DNA of 64,000 nucleotides from Leifsonia xyli subsp. xyli str. CTCB07 (GTDB taxonomy: Bacteria; Actinomycetota; Actinomycetes; Actinomycetales; Microbacteriaceae): NCBI RefSeq assembly GCF_000007665.1, contig NC_006087.1, forward strand, positions 434,001 to 498,000, in the 5' to 3' direction. How positions within the stretch are numbered: position 1 is the first letter of the stretch; every line of letters begins with the position of its first letter. Shown here one piece after another: positions 37,235-46,569 of the stretch. A program made the position numbers and the translations under genes. The notes beneath the pieces were generated by a model that worked only from the letters and a program-made list of their open reading frames with translations, ran no database searches and was not told where the DNA came from.

Positions 37235-39064
37235 ATGGAGGAGACTCTGGTCATCGGCGTCCTCGTCGTTCTGGCCATCGCAGCGGCCACGGCGATCGGC
37301 CCCCGCTTCGGCGTCGCCTCGCCGCTCGTCCTCGTCGTCGTCGGCATTCTGGTGAGCCTGCTGCCGTTCGTGCCCGCGGTCACGATCGAGCCGGAGTGGG
37401 TTCTAGCCGGTGTGCTCCCGCCCCTGCTGTATTCGGCCTCGGTGTCGATGCCGTCGATGACCTTCCGCCGCGAGTTCGCTGCGATCAGCGGGCTGTCCGT
37501 CCTCCTGGTCGTCGTCAGCTCGGTGCTGCTCGGCCTGCTCTTCGCCTGGGTCATCCCCGGGCTCGGCCTAGCGTGGGGCATCGCGCTCGGCGCTATCGTC
37601 AGCCCGCCGGACGCGGTGGCCACCGGGATCGTGAAACAGGCGGGCGTCTCGCCGCGCGTCGTCGCCATCCTCGAGGGCGAGAGTCTGCTCAACGATGCCA
37701 CGGCGCTGGTGCTGCTGCGCGCGGCCGTCGCTGCCACAGCGGCGTCGTTCACGTTCGGCGCGGTGGTCGTCTCGTTCGTCTCCTCGGTGCTGATCGCCAT
37801 CCTCTTCGGCTGGGCCGTCGGACGGCTGAACCTGCTTGTCCGGCAGCGGGTGAAAGATGCCACGGTCAATACCGTCATCTCCTTCACCGTCCCTTTCCTG
37901 GCCTCCCTCCCCGCCGAAGCGCTCGGCGCCTCGGGACTCGTTGCGGCCGTCGTCGCCGGACTCGTCACCGGCAGCCGCGCGCCTCGGGTGCTCTCGCCGG
38001 AGCACCGGCTCTCGGACACGCAGAACTGGCGGACGGTCGAGATGGTGTTGGAAGGCGTCATCTTCCTGACGATGGGCCTCGAACTTTTCGGCATCCTGCA
38101 GAAGGTCGAGAACGATCACTCCGGTCTGCTGCCCCTCGTCGCGGTCGCCGCCGGGGCGCTGCTCCTGACGATCCTCGTGCGCGCCGCCTTCGTGGCGCCC
38201 CTCCTGGCGATGCTCGGCCGCCGCCATCGGCGCGGTCAGCGGATGCGGCCCGCGCTCGAGCGGATGCACCAGCGCCTCGAAGACCCGGAAGGCGTTCAGC
38301 GCGACATCGCCGAGCGGCTGGCCGGTGCGAGGTCGGCACAGCGGGCGCTGCCGGGTGCGGAGGGCGCGGATGCGGTGCGGGCGGACGCGGGCCGGGCCGA
38401 TGCGGTGCGCGCCGTCGGCGCGCCGTCCCGCGCCGTCCCCCTCACCGGCCGCGCGGTTCGTGCCCGGATAATCGTCCGCAGCACAGTTCTGCGCCGCGGC
38501 GTCCCCACCGCCGAGAACCTCGCCCGCTTCGGTGTGCGCCTCCGCCGGCTCCTCGCTGACATTGACTACTTCACCGAGGCCCCGCTCGGCTGGCGGGAGG
38601 GCGGCATCGTCGTCTGGGCGGGGATGCGCGGGGCTGTCACGGTCGCCGCCGCGCAGAGCCTTCCGGACGAGACCCCCGGGCGTTCCGTGCTGGTTCTCAT
38701 CGCCTTCCTCGTCGCCGCTGGGTCGCTTCTGCTTCAGGGCGGTACGCTGGCCCTTGTTCTGCGGCTCCTCAAACCCAGTGCCGCGGACCCCGACGCCGAG
38801 CGTGATGAGCGCCGCCGCCTGATGGCGCTGCTGCGCGACGCGGGAAGAACCGTCCCTCTCCCTGCCACCGTCGAGCGCACCCCCGAGGTCTTCCAACAGT
38901 ACAAGGCCGCCCGCCTCGCCCGCATCCGCGCCCAGCGCTCCGCCCTCCTCGACGCCCGCGACGAAGGCACCTTCAGCGCGGATGTCCTCGTCGGCGCCCT
39001 CAACAACCTCGACGCCGCAGAGATCAGCATCGAGCTCAAAGGCGCCCCTATCGATTCCCCCTGA
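37235..39064 (+). CDS. CPA1-family sodium/proton antiporter
   Basis: A 609-residue membrane antiporter with about 12 helices. The ion-site motif is GAIVSPPDAVATGIVKQAGV with LEGESLLNDATALVLLR. Later helices include EMVLEGVIFLTMGLELFGIL and WAGMRGAVTVAAAQSLP. Between helices there is a long arginine- and alanine-rich cytoplasmic insert (about 325-415) with ADAVRADAGRADAVRA-type repeats. A charged C-terminal tail follows the last helix. ATG 37235 is preferred over GTG 37229 because GGAGGAG lies five bases before it. It follows the LpdA-like gene by 13 bases and is probably co-transcribed. Confidence 0.88.
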   Translation: MEETLVIGVLVVLAIAAATAIGPRFGVASPLVLVVVGILVSLLPFVPAVTIEPEWVLAGVLPPLLYSASVSMPSMTFRREFAAISGLSVLLVVVSSVLLGLLFAWVIPGLGLAWGIALGAIVSPPDAVATGIVKQAGVSPRVVAILEGESLLNDATALVLLRAAVAATAASFTFGAVVVSFVSSVLIAILFGWAVGRLNLLVRQRVKDATVNTVISFTVPFLASLPAEALGASGLVAAVVAGLVTGSRAPRVLSPEHRLSDTQNWRTVEMVLEGVIFLTMGLELFGILQKVENDHSGLLPLVAVAAGALLLTILVRAAFVAPLLAMLGRRHRRGQRMRPALERMHQRLEDPEGVQRDIAERLAGARSAQRALPGAEGADAVRADAGRADAVRAVGAPSRAVPLTGRAVRARIIVRSTVLRRGVPTAENLARFGVRLRRLLADIDYFTEAPLGWREGGIVVWAGMRGAVTVAAAQSLPDETPGRSVLVLIAFLVAAGSLLLQGGTLALVLRLLKPSAADPDAERDERRRLMALLRDAGRTVPLPATVERTPEVFQQYKAARLARIRAQRSALLDARDEGTFSADVLVGALNNLDAAEISIELKGAPIDSP

Positions 39065-39130
39065 CCGCTGTCATCCTCTCCCACCGGGTGAGCGGTGCGG
39101 AGGCAGGACAGGGACGCGCAGCGGGGGCGG

Positions 39131-40891
39131 TCAGACGATGCTGAGGAGCGGGTGGCCGGAGGAGACGGTCTCGCCTACGGCGGCGTTGATGGCGGCGATG
39201 GTGCCGTCCTTGTGGGCGGTGAGGGGCTGCTCCATCTTCATGGCCTCGAGGACGAGCACGAGATCCCCCTTGACCACTTCGTCGCCGTCGGCGACCGCGA
39301 CCTTGACGACGGTCGCCTGCATCGGCGCAGTGAGTGCGTCGCCCGTCGCGGTGTCGACCGCATGCCCGCCCCCGCGGCGACGCGGGGCGGGCGGGGTTTT
39401 CTCGGGGGAGCCGCCGGCCAGCAGGCGGGCGGGGAGGGAGACCTCGATGCGCTTGCCCTCGACCTCGACGACGACGTTGCTCCGGCGTTCCGCCGCGGAC
39501 GGGTCGCCGAGCTCGCCGGACCACGGCTCGATGCCGCCGGCCCATTCGGTCTCGATCCAGCGGGTGTACATGGAGAACGGCTCGCCGTCCTGCGGAGCGA
39601 AGGCAGGGTCGCGCACAATCGCGCGGTGGAACGGCAGCACCGTCGGCAGGCCCGCGACCTCGAACTCGTCCAAGGCGCGGCGCGAGCGCTCCAGCGCCTC
39701 CTCGCGGGTGGCGCCGGTGACGATCAGCTTCGCGAGCATGGAGTCGAACGCGCCGCTGATGACGTCGCCCGCCTGGACGCCGCTGTCGACGCGGACACCG
39801 GGGCCGCTGGGCGCTTTGAAAATGTGGACAGGGCCCGGAGAGGGGAGGAAGCCGCGGCCGGCGTCCTCGCCGTTGATGCGGAACTCGAAGGAGTGGCCAC
39901 GGGGGGCCGGGTCGACGCCGTCGAGCTCGCCTCCTTCCGCGAGGCGGAACTGCTCCCGGACGAGGTCGATGCCGGTCACCTCCTCCGAGACCGGGTGCTC
40001 GACCTGGAGACGGGTGTTCACTTCGAGGAACGATACGGTGCCGTCTTTGCCGATGAGGAACTCGCAGGTGCCGGCGCCCTGGTAGCCGACCTCCTTCAGA
40101 ATCGCCTTGGAGGCGCTGGAGAGCTTCTCCAGCTGCTCCGGGGTGAGGAACGGCGCGGGGGCCTCCTCGACCAGCTTTTGGTGCCGGCGCTGCAGCGAGC
40201 AGTCGCGGGTCGAGACGACCACGACGTTGCCGTAAGCGTCGGCGAGGCACTGGGTTTCGACGTGGCGCGGCTGGTCGAGGTATTTCTCCACGAAGCACTC
40301 GCCGCGGCCGAACGCCGCGATCGCCTCGCGGGTGGCGGACTCGAAGAGCTCGGCCACTTCGTCCCGGGCGCGGGCCACCTTGAGGCCGCGCCCGCCGCCG
40401 CCGAACGCCGCTTTGATGGCGACGGGCAGGCCGTGCTCGTTCGCGAAGTCGAGCACCTCGGCCGCGTCGGCGACCGGGTTGAGGGTGCCGGGGGCCAGCG
40501 GTGCGCCCACTTTCTCGGCGACGTGCCGGGCGGAGACTTTGTCGCTGAGGCGTTCGATGGCCTCCGGCGACGGGCCGATCCAGACGAGGCTGGCGGCGAT
40601 GACGGCGCGGGCGAAGTCGGCGTTCTCGGCGAGGAAGCCGTATCCCGGATGCACGGCGTCGGCGCCCGAGCGGCGGGCGATGGAGAGCAGCTTGTCGATG
40701 ACCAGGTATGTCTCGGCGCTGGTGGAGCCCTGGAGGCCGTAGGCCTCGTCCGCGAGCCTGACATGCAGGGCGTCGCGGTCCTGGTCGGCGTAGACGGCGA
40801 CGGAGCCGATTCCGCTGTCGCGTGCGGCGCGGATGATCCGGACGGCGATCTCGCCCCGGTTGGCGATGAGGACCTTGGAGATACGTGGCAC
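39131..40891 (-). CDS. accA3: Acyl-CoA carboxylase alpha subunit (biotin carboxylase plus biotin carrier)
   Basis: A 586-residue subunit that carboxylates biotin and presents it to a carboxyltransferase beta subunit such as the AccD5 at 47 kb. The biotin carboxylase half reads [36 protein letters not shown], the ATP loop [33 protein letters not shown] and [20 protein letters not shown]. The C-terminal carrier has [11 protein letters not shown] with the biotinylated Lys at 552. GTG 40891 matches the family N-terminus and has GGAGA four bases upstream. An AT-rich operator-like region precedes it. Confidence 0.94.
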   Translation of the reverse strand: MPRISKVLIANRGEIAVRIIRAARDSGIGSVAVYADQDRDALHVRLADEAYGLQGSTSAETYLVIDKLLSIARRSGADAVHPGYGFLAENADFARAVIAASLVWIGPSPEAIERLSDKVSARHVAEKVGAPLAPGTLNPVADAAEVLDFANEHGLPVAIKAAFGGGGRGLKVARARDEVAELFESATREAIAAFGRGECFVEKYLDQPRHVETQCLADAYGNVVVVSTRDCSLQRRHQKLVEEAPAPFLTPEQLEKLSSASKAILKEVGYQGAGTCEFLIGKDGTVSFLEVNTRLQVEHPVSEEVTGIDLVREQFRLAEGGELDGVDPAPRGHSFEFRINGEDAGRGFLPSPGPVHIFKAPSGPGVRVDSGVQAGDVISGAFDSMLAKLIVTGATREEALERSRRALDEFEVAGLPTVLPFHRAIVRDPAFAPQDGEPFSMYTRWIETEWAGGIEPWSGELGDPSAAERRSNVVVEVEGKRIEVSLPARLLAGGSPEKTPPAPRRRGGGHAVDTATGDALTAPMQATVVKVAVADGDEVVKGDLVLVLEAMKMEQPLTAHKDGTIAAINAAVGETVSSGHPLLSIV

Positions 40892-40924
40892 AGTTCTCCA
40901 GCCTATTGCGCGAGCCGGATCAAC

Positions 40925-40957
40925 TTTTGGACGATTCCAACAAAAATAAATCCAAAA
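40925..40957. promoter_or_regulatory. AT-rich inverted repeats between accA3 and maf
   Basis: TTTTGGA (40925-40931) is repeated inverted as TCCAAAA (40951-40957), with an inner TTGGA/TCCAA hairpin (40927-40940). The stretch is sharply AT-rich against the GC-rich background and precedes accA3 on the minus strand. It is a candidate promoter-operator. Confidence 0.35.
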
Positions 40958-40970
40958 TCCTTCAGGTTGT

Positions 40971-41618
40971 CTATAGCGACACTCCGGCGCGGTTCCACAG
41001 CTCGGTCCACTCGATTCTGAGCTGTCGAACCAGGTCGCGCAGGGTGGAGAGGGACAGCCCGACGACGGTGCTCGGATCGCCCTCCACCCGGCGGATGAAA
41101 GGGCCGCCCAAGCTGTCGATGGTGAACGCGCCCGCGACCTCCAGGGGTTCGCCGCTGGCGATGTAGGCGTCGATTTCGGCGTCGGTGACGTCTGCGAACG
41201 AGACGGCGGCGACGGCCGTTGCCCCGACAGCGGCGTTCTCCACGCCCCCGCGGTGGTCGATGAGCCAGTGCCCGGAGTGCAGGCGCCCGGTGCGGCCGCG
41301 CTGCGCCCGCCAGCGCTCGCGTGCGATCTCGGGCCGGTGCGGTTTGCCGTGGAGGGCGCCGTCGATCGCGAACGCCGAGTCGCCGCCGAAGACGAGCCCG
41401 TCGATCGGCTCGCCGTCGAGCGCGCCACGCACGGCCTCCGCTTTCAGCCGGGCGAGTAACTGCACCATCGCGTCGGGGGAGAGCGGTCCGTGTTCGGCTT
41501 CCGCTGCGGCGACGGCGGCGGGCTCGTCCACCTGCGACGGCACGACGACGGGCTCGATCCCAGCGGCGCGCAGCAGCGCGAGGCGGGCGGGGGAGGTGGA
41601 GGCGAGGTAGAGCCGCAT
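40971..41618 (-). CDS. maf: Maf-like nucleoside-triphosphate pyrophosphatase
   Basis: A 215-residue house-cleaning enzyme that hydrolyses non-canonical or methylated nucleoside triphosphates. The family N-terminus [19 protein letters not shown], the [12 protein letters not shown] loop and the late [20 protein letters not shown] with [14 protein letters not shown] are visible. In Maf proteins the loop usually reads (A)DT; here it is GDS. AGGTGA precedes ATG 41618. It is transcribed toward accA3. Confidence 0.92.
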   Translation of the reverse strand: MRLYLASTSPARLALLRAAGIEPVVVPSQVDEPAAVAAAEAEHGPLSPDAMVQLLARLKAEAVRGALDGEPIDGLVFGGDSAFAIDGALHGKPHRPEIARERWRAQRGRTGRLHSGHWLIDHRGGVENAAVGATAVAAVSFADVTDAEIDAYIASGEPLEVAGAFTIDSLGGPFIRRVEGDPSTVVGLSLSTLRDLVRQLRIEWTELWNRAGVSL

Positions 41619-41645
41619 GGTCGTCACCTGTGGGATGCTCGATGG

Positions 41646-42925
41646 ATGCCCCGGAGAGATGAGGTCGACCTCGACATTACCAACGTCGCCCACGGAGGCG
41701 TGTTCGTCGCCCGGCACGAGGGTCGCGTGGTCTTCGTGCCCGACACGATGCCGGGGGGAGCGCATCCGCGCCCGGATCGCCGACCGCAGGCACGACCGGT
41801 TCTGGCGCGCCGAGGCGCTCGACGTCCTGGAGGCAGCGCCCGAGCGCCAGAAGCATGTCTGGTCCGCTGCGGGCAGCGACCGAGCCCCCGGCCAGCGGCC
41901 CGGAGGGGCGGAGTTCGGCCACATCCGCCTGGCTCATCAGCGCGAGCTCAAGCGGTGCGTGATCGTGGACGCCCTGCAGCGCACCGCCCAGCTCGATCGG
42001 GGACTGATCGACGCGCTGGGCGTCGCGGTCGAGTCGGCTGCGGGCGAGACCGAGGACGGTGCCGGCTGGCGCACCCGCGTCCGGCTACAGGTCGGCGAGG
42101 GCGGCGGCATCGGCCCCTTCGCGGCGCGCAGCCACACGGTCATCCCGGTCGACGACCTCCCGCTTGCGACCGCTCTCGTCTAGGAGTCCACCCCGTTCGG
42201 TCAGCGTTTCCCCGGAGCGGAGTCGGTGGATGTCGTCGCCACAGCGCTTGGCACGGCCCATGTCCTCGTCAACGACGCCCCCGGGCGCCGCGGCGCCCGG
42301 CTGGTCCGCCCGCGTCGCCGTCCGGCCCCGATCCGCGAGCGCGTGGGCGAGCGCGAGTTCCGCGTGGACGCCCGCGGTTTCTGGCAGGTGCATCGGGCCG
42401 CTGCGACGACGCTGACGGCGGCCGTCCAATCGGCCGTCGACGAGGCCCTGTTCGACTCGCGCGCCGCGAACCTCGACCTCTACGGCGGGGTCGGCCTCCT
42501 CTCGGCAGCTCTCGGCGACCGGTTCGGCCCGACCCTGCGCATCACCTCCGTCGAGTCCGACGGGGCTGCCACCGACGATGCGGCGGAGAACCTCGTGGAC
42601 TGGGTCGGCGCTGCCGCGGTCACGGGGCGCGTCGAGCATGTCGTCGCGGGTCTCGTCACCGGTGCGTCCGCGGCGGAGCGCGCCCGCCTGCGCGCGGCGA
42701 CTGTCGTCCTGGACCCGCCCCGCTCCGGCGCGGGGCGGGCTGTCGTGAACGCGATCGCCGAGCTGCGGCCCGCGCAGATCGTCTATGTCGCGTGCGACCC
42801 TGTCGCGCTGGCCCGGGATGTGGCCTTCTTCGCCGAGCGCGGCTATCCGCTGCGCAACGCTGCGGGCGTTCGATCTGTTCCCCCACACCCATCACGTCGA
42901 AGTGGTCACCGCGCTGACCCCCTGA
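41646..42925 (+). pseudogene. TrmA/RlmD-family RNA uracil methyltransferase, broken
   Basis: The gene starts with a TRAM-like domain (MPRRDEVDLDITNVAHGGVF). Near 41757 the frame moves on (GERIRARIADRRHDRFW, then FGHIRLAHQRELKRCVI). TAG at 42181-42183 interrupts the same frame. The catalytic domain follows (FRVDARGFWQVHRAAA, LDLYGGVGLLSAALGDRFG, VVLDPPRSGAGRAV, IVYVACDPVALARDVAFF). A third break near 42865 moves the end (AFDLFPHTHHVEVVTALTP) out of frame. The intact protein would methylate uracil in rRNA or tRNA. Two shifts and a stop make function very unlikely. The nearby maf gene is transcribed in the opposite direction. Confidence 0.85.
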
Positions 42926-42950
42926 CCGGAGATGTATGCATTCCCACCAC

Positions 42951-42956
42951 TACGAT
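42951..42956 (+). promoter_or_regulatory. -10 box TACGAT for leaderless response regulator
   Basis: TACGAT lies seven bases before ATG 42964, which decides that start over the ATG at 42955 (which falls inside the -10). Confidence 0.5.
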
Positions 42957-42963
42957 GGTGAGC

Positions 42964-43623
42964 ATGGTGCGGGTGTCAATCGTCGACGATCACGAGTCGG
43001 TGCTTCTCGGGCTGAGGGCAGCCTGTCAGGAGGCGGGCTACGATGTCGTGGTCGCTGCTGCGACGGTGGATGGATTCGTGTCGCAGCTGGGGGCGCAGGA
43101 GTGCGATGTGGTCGTGCTCGATCTCTCCCTCGGCGACGGTTCGCGGGTGACGGACAACGTCAAACGGGCGCAGGCGACGGGTGCCGCTGTGCTCGTCCAC
43201 AGCATCGCGGACCGCGTGGCCGGTGTGCGGGAGGCGCTCGCAGCGGGTGCCGCCGGCGTCATCCCGAAGTCCTCTCCGACGACGACCGTGATGAACGCGA
43301 TCGCGACCGTTGCGCGCGGGGATGTGCTCAACAACCTCGAGTGGGCGACCGCCATCGACGCCGACAGCGACTTCGCCAAGGCGCAGCTCGGCCGCCGCGA
43401 GCGGGACGTTTTGCACCTCTACGCTTCCGGCCTGCCGCTGAAGGCGGTCGCCGCGCAGCTCGGGATCGCCAATTCGACGGCACGCGAGTATTTGGACCGC
43501 ATCCGCGTGAAGTATGTGGAGGTCGGCCGCCCGGCTCCGACGAAGGTGGACCTGCTGCGTCGCGCCGTCGAGGACGGCATCTTGCCCGGGCTCGACTCCG
43601 ATCCGCGCAATGAACGGGTTTAG
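42964..43623 (+). CDS. NarL/FixJ-family response regulator
   Basis: A 219-residue two-component regulator. The receiver domain has VSIVDDHES with the acidic pair, phospho-acceptor Asp at about 53 in VLDLSLGDG, and Lys at about 102 in VIPKSSP. A LuxR-type helix-turn-helix (about 143-205) reads LGRRERDVLHLYASGLPLK, AAQLGIANSTAREYLDRIRV. The start is set by a leaderless -10 box. It overlaps the kinase gene by 14 bases. A DNA target and signal cannot be told from sequence. Confidence 0.93.
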   Translation: MVRVSIVDDHESVLLGLRAACQEAGYDVVVAAATVDGFVSQLGAQECDVVVLDLSLGDGSRVTDNVKRAQATGAAVLVHSIADRVAGVREALAAGAAGVIPKSSPTTTVMNAIATVARGDVLNNLEWATAIDADSDFAKAQLGRRERDVLHLYASGLPLKAVAAQLGIANSTAREYLDRIRVKYVEVGRPAPTKVDLLRRAVEDGILPGLDSDPRNERV

Positions 43624-44884
43624 CGCTCCGGGCCCTGTCTCCGGGGCGCCGCCGGAGGGTGTCAAACGTCGCAAACCGCTGAGCCGGGCCCGTATCGAGC
43701 GGATCGCCGACCGCACTGTGTCGGCTTTCAGCCTCGTGTTTGGCCTGCAGATCCTCCCGACCGCGCTCGGTCAGCTGGGCGACCTGCGGGAGCCGTGCGC
43801 CTTCGTCGTCCTGATTATCGTCTTCGGCGGCCTCGCCCTGACGGTTCTGTTCGCGATCGTCCAGCGCTTCGTGAAGACGGCGATGGGCGTCCTGGCCATT
43901 GTGTACCTCGTGGCGATTGTGACCTGGCCGCTGTTGGTGAACGACCCGGCGCCGTTCGCGAGAGACAGGCCGTGGGTCTGGTTCCTCTGCTCCGTGCTCA
44001 CGGCCTTCGCCGCGGTGGCGTGGCCGCTCTGGCTGGCGACCGTGTACACATTCGCCGCGCCGGTCGTTTACGGTTTCGTCCGGGCGCTGCCGGCCGGCGG
44101 CGGCGCGAGCGCCGAGCTGGCCGGGATCGATGCGGTGTACGCGATCATCCTGGGCGGTGTGATCCTCGCGATCGTCACCATGATGCGCGAGGCGTCGACG
44201 GCGGTGGATGTCGCCCAGGGCCACGCGCTCACCAAGTACAGTAACGCCGTCCGCCAGCACGCGACCGAGGTCGAGCGCGTCCAGGTGGATGCGATCGTCC
44301 ACGACAGCGTCCTGACGACCCTGCTCTCGGCGGCCAGCGCGCGCACGCCGGAGGCGAAGGAACTGGCGGCGCGGATGGCCGCCGACGCCATCGGGCACTT
44401 GCACGCGGCCGAAGCGTCCGGACCGCAGGACCAGCCTCCTGTCGGCCTCGACGTGCTGCACGAGCGTCTGCTGGCGGCAGCGGAGTCCAGCGCCTCGCAC
44501 TTCGTGGTGGAAGCGCGGGACACCGCCCGGCGTACTCTGCCCGTCGCTGTGGCCGAGGCGGTCTCTTCGGCTGCGGTGCAGGCGATGGTCAACAGCAACC
44601 AGCACGCCGGCGGCCCGGAGGTGCGGCGGAGCGTCACCATCGTCGGCGGCGCGGGCGGGGCGACGGTCCAGGTCGTCGTCGAAGACTCCGGACGCGGCTT
44701 CGTCAGCGCGGAGGTGCCGGCCGAGCGCCTGGGGCTGCGCGTCAGCATCCAGGAGCGTCTCGCCAAGGTCGGCGGCCGGGCGACGGTCCGGTCGGCGCCG
44801 GGCCGGGGGACGAGTGTCACGATCGTCTGGCCGAGCCCTGAGCCCGCATCGCCGCCGGACCGGGAGCGGGAGACCGTCCGGTGA
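43610..44884 (+). CDS. Membrane sensor histidine kinase (HisKA_3-like)
   Basis: A 424-residue kinase. Five or so helices fill about 36-195 without an obvious extracellular sensor domain. A coiled region (ALTKYSNAVRQHATEVERVQ) leads to IVHDSVLTTLLS with the probable phosphorylated His at 231. The ATP-binding domain shows N-box residues in MVNSNQHAGG (325-334) and the G1 loop EDSGRGF (358-364), then GLRVSIQERLAKVGG. The start overlaps the response regulator end; the stop overlaps the next gene by four bases. So three proteins are made together. Confidence 0.9.
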   Translation: MNGFSAPGPVSGAPPEGVKRRKPLSRARIERIADRTVSAFSLVFGLQILPTALGQLGDLREPCAFVVLIIVFGGLALTVLFAIVQRFVKTAMGVLAIVYLVAIVTWPLLVNDPAPFARDRPWVWFLCSVLTAFAAVAWPLWLATVYTFAAPVVYGFVRALPAGGGASAELAGIDAVYAIILGGVILAIVTMMREASTAVDVAQGHALTKYSNAVRQHATEVERVQVDAIVHDSVLTTLLSAASARTPEAKELAARMAADAIGHLHAAEASGPQDQPPVGLDVLHERLLAAAESSASHFVVEARDTARRTLPVAVAEAVSSAAVQAMVNSNQHAGGPEVRRSVTIVGGAGGATVQVVVEDSGRGFVSAEVPAERLGLRVSIQERLAKVGGRATVRSAPGRGTSVTIVWPSPEPASPPDRERETVR

Positions 44885-45906
44885 TCACGCTCAACAGGGT
44901 GCTGTTCCTCACGCTCGGCGCGATGTTCTCGGCCTATCATCTTTTTCTCGGGCTCTCGTCGCTCTCCATTCCCGATGACCCGGGCCCCGCCATCGTCGCG
45001 ATAGCGCTCTACGCGGTCGCCACCGCGATCAGCCTGTGGCCGGCCAGCCCGACCAGGATGCCGCTCTGGCTGGCCGCCTTCGACCTCGCCGTCTCCGTGG
45101 TGGTCGCCGTGCTGGTCACCAGCGAGCTCGACCCGGCGAAGGACAATGTCTACGCCACCTGGTACGTCGCGGCCATCGGAACGCTGATGACTGTTTGCGC
45201 TGTCCGCCGGCAGCGGCTCGTGGCCTGGCTTGGCGTCGCCTTCCTCACGGTCCAGACTGTGATCTGGGCGGGCGTCGGCGCGCTCGCCGGCCTCGGCGTC
45301 ATCGGCTCCGTGGTGTGGGTCGGCGTCGCCGTCGTCATCTCCGCGTCGCTCGTGAGGGCCGGCCGGGACGCGCTGCGATTCGGGTGGGCCGAGCGTGAAG
45401 CCACCGAGTGGCAGGCGGCCCAGGAGGCGCACGTCATGGAGAGGCAGCTGCGGCTGCGGCAGACCTACCGGGTGGCTGCGCCCATGCTCGCCGAGATCGT
45501 CCGTCGCGGCGGCGACTTGACCGAGGCGGAGCGCCGGGAGTGCCGCTATCTGGAAGGCGCCATCCGCGATGAGATCCGCGGAAGGCGTCTCCTCAACGAG
45601 GACGTCCGTCGTGAGGTGATGGCTGCCCGGCGTCGCGGTGTCGTCGTCACTCTGCTCGACGAGGGCGGCATCGACGACCTCGACCAGGCCGGCCTCGACA
45701 CGGTCTTGCGGCGTCTTGCGGAGGCCATCCGGGGCACGACGACCGACAAGCTCATCGTGCGCACCGTCCCGCGCTCGTCCGAGACGGCGATCACCGTCAT
45801 TGGGCTCCGCATGTCGGGCGATGGGGCCGCGAACGCTCTGGGCGCGGAGTCGGACGACGAAGTGGACCTCTGGCTCGAGATCTCGCGCCCGCTCCCCTCT
45901 GCCTGA
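44881..45906 (+). CDS. Membrane protein partner of the two-component system, kinase-like without an ATPase domain
   Basis: A 341-residue protein with five or six hydrophobic segments in the first 156 residues (LFLTLGAMFSAYHLFLGLSS to VAVVISASLVRAG). A soluble C-terminal half follows, with a helical linker (EATEWQAAQEAHVMERQLRLR) then YRVAAPMLAEIVRRGGDLTE and an alpha/beta part ending in DEVDLWLEISRPLPSA. The linker and the helix resemble the dimerisation region of sensor kinases, but neither a recognisable phospho-acceptor His nor an ATP-binding G box is visible. It starts at GTG 44881, overlapping the kinase. It may modulate the kinase by heterodimerisation; this is inference. Confidence 0.8.
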   Translation: MITLNRVLFLTLGAMFSAYHLFLGLSSLSIPDDPGPAIVAIALYAVATAISLWPASPTRMPLWLAAFDLAVSVVVAVLVTSELDPAKDNVYATWYVAAIGTLMTVCAVRRQRLVAWLGVAFLTVQTVIWAGVGALAGLGVIGSVVWVGVAVVISASLVRAGRDALRFGWAEREATEWQAAQEAHVMERQLRLRQTYRVAAPMLAEIVRRGGDLTEAERRECRYLEGAIRDEIRGRRLLNEDVRREVMAARRRGVVVTLLDEGGIDDLDQAGLDTVLRRLAEAIRGTTTDKLIVRTVPRSSETAITVIGLRMSGDGAANALGAESDDEVDLWLEISRPLPSA

Positions 45907-46065
45907 GGCGTCGTAGCGCGCACCGCCCTGAGCGCTGGTCTCCGTGGCCGGGTTGGGGCGTTCCCGGCTGCTGTGCGCGCGATCGCGGATGGCGATTCGC
46001 AATGTCATATGTATGATTCATTGACTGTTTCCTCGAAACCGGAGGGAAGAAGCGGAAGGGGTGTC

Positions 46066-46476
46066 GTGGGCGGGAGTGACGCGGAACCGCTGGTGTTCGA
46101 TCATCGTGCCGCGGACGCTCTGGCGCAGACGGTTCGCGGCGCGGCCCAGCGGGTGAGAGCGGGCCAATCGGCGCGGAGGGGGTTCGCGCAGACGGCGACC
46201 GCGGAGTTCCGCGGGCTCTTCGCCCGGGAGTTCGCCCGCAGCCGTGAGCTGGCTGATGGTCAGGGCGTCCGACTATATCTTCACTCTGGACATCAACACC
46301 GAGTGTTCCCTGGATCCCACGCTCAAACGTCGGACCGGTCCTCATGGCTACCGCGACTTCGACCCCCCGCGAACTCCTCCCGACCCCCGAACCGTCCGCT
46401 GACGGAACCCCGTGAGCGCTCGCTGTCATGGGGGAGGCGCAGCAGTGTGTCCCAGGAACACCGCGCCAACCGCTGA
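46066..46476 (+). pseudogene. Small alpha-helical protein (WXG100-like N-terminus), probably truncated or shifted
   Basis: GTG 46066 has GGAAGGGG at good spacing. The first 65 residues (LVFDHRAADALAQTVRGAAQ, ATAEFRGLFAREFARSRELAD) form two helices of the sort found at the start of WXG100/LXG-like proteins of type VII secretion. From about 46258 the frame turns into low-complexity basic sequence to the stop at 46476. Another frame there, from ATG 46256, reads MVRASDYIFTLDINTECSLD to a stop near 46402. I take the gene as decayed, but the family assignment is tentative. Confidence 0.45.
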
Positions 46477-46496
46477 ACCCAGCCGTTAACGGGTGA

Positions 46497-46525
46497 GGGG
46501 GCCGGCACCCGAATTGCCGACCCCC
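46497..46525. terminator. Hairpin with T-run, loop ACCCGAATT
   Basis: GGGGGCCGGC (46497-46506) pairs with GCCGACCCCC (46516-46525) except for one mismatch, and TTT follows. It can end transcription from the left. Confidence 0.65.
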
Positions 46526-46538
46526 TTTAAGCCCCGTA

Positions 46539-46569
46539 GTCAGGGCGACAACCCGAATATCGCCCTGAC
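46539..46569. repeat. Perfect 10-bp hairpin, loop CAACCCGAATA
   Basis: GTCAGGGCGA (46539-46548) and TCGCCCTGAC (46560-46569) form a perfect stem. The loop contains ACCCGAAT, the same eight bases as in the hairpin 33 bases upstream. Confidence 0.7.

Noticed and set aside
38296..38562. Repeat-rich segment considered as a CRISPR or VNTR array
   Set aside because: The repeats are short, imperfect coding repeats (ADAVRA) in the antiporter; no constant spacer length.
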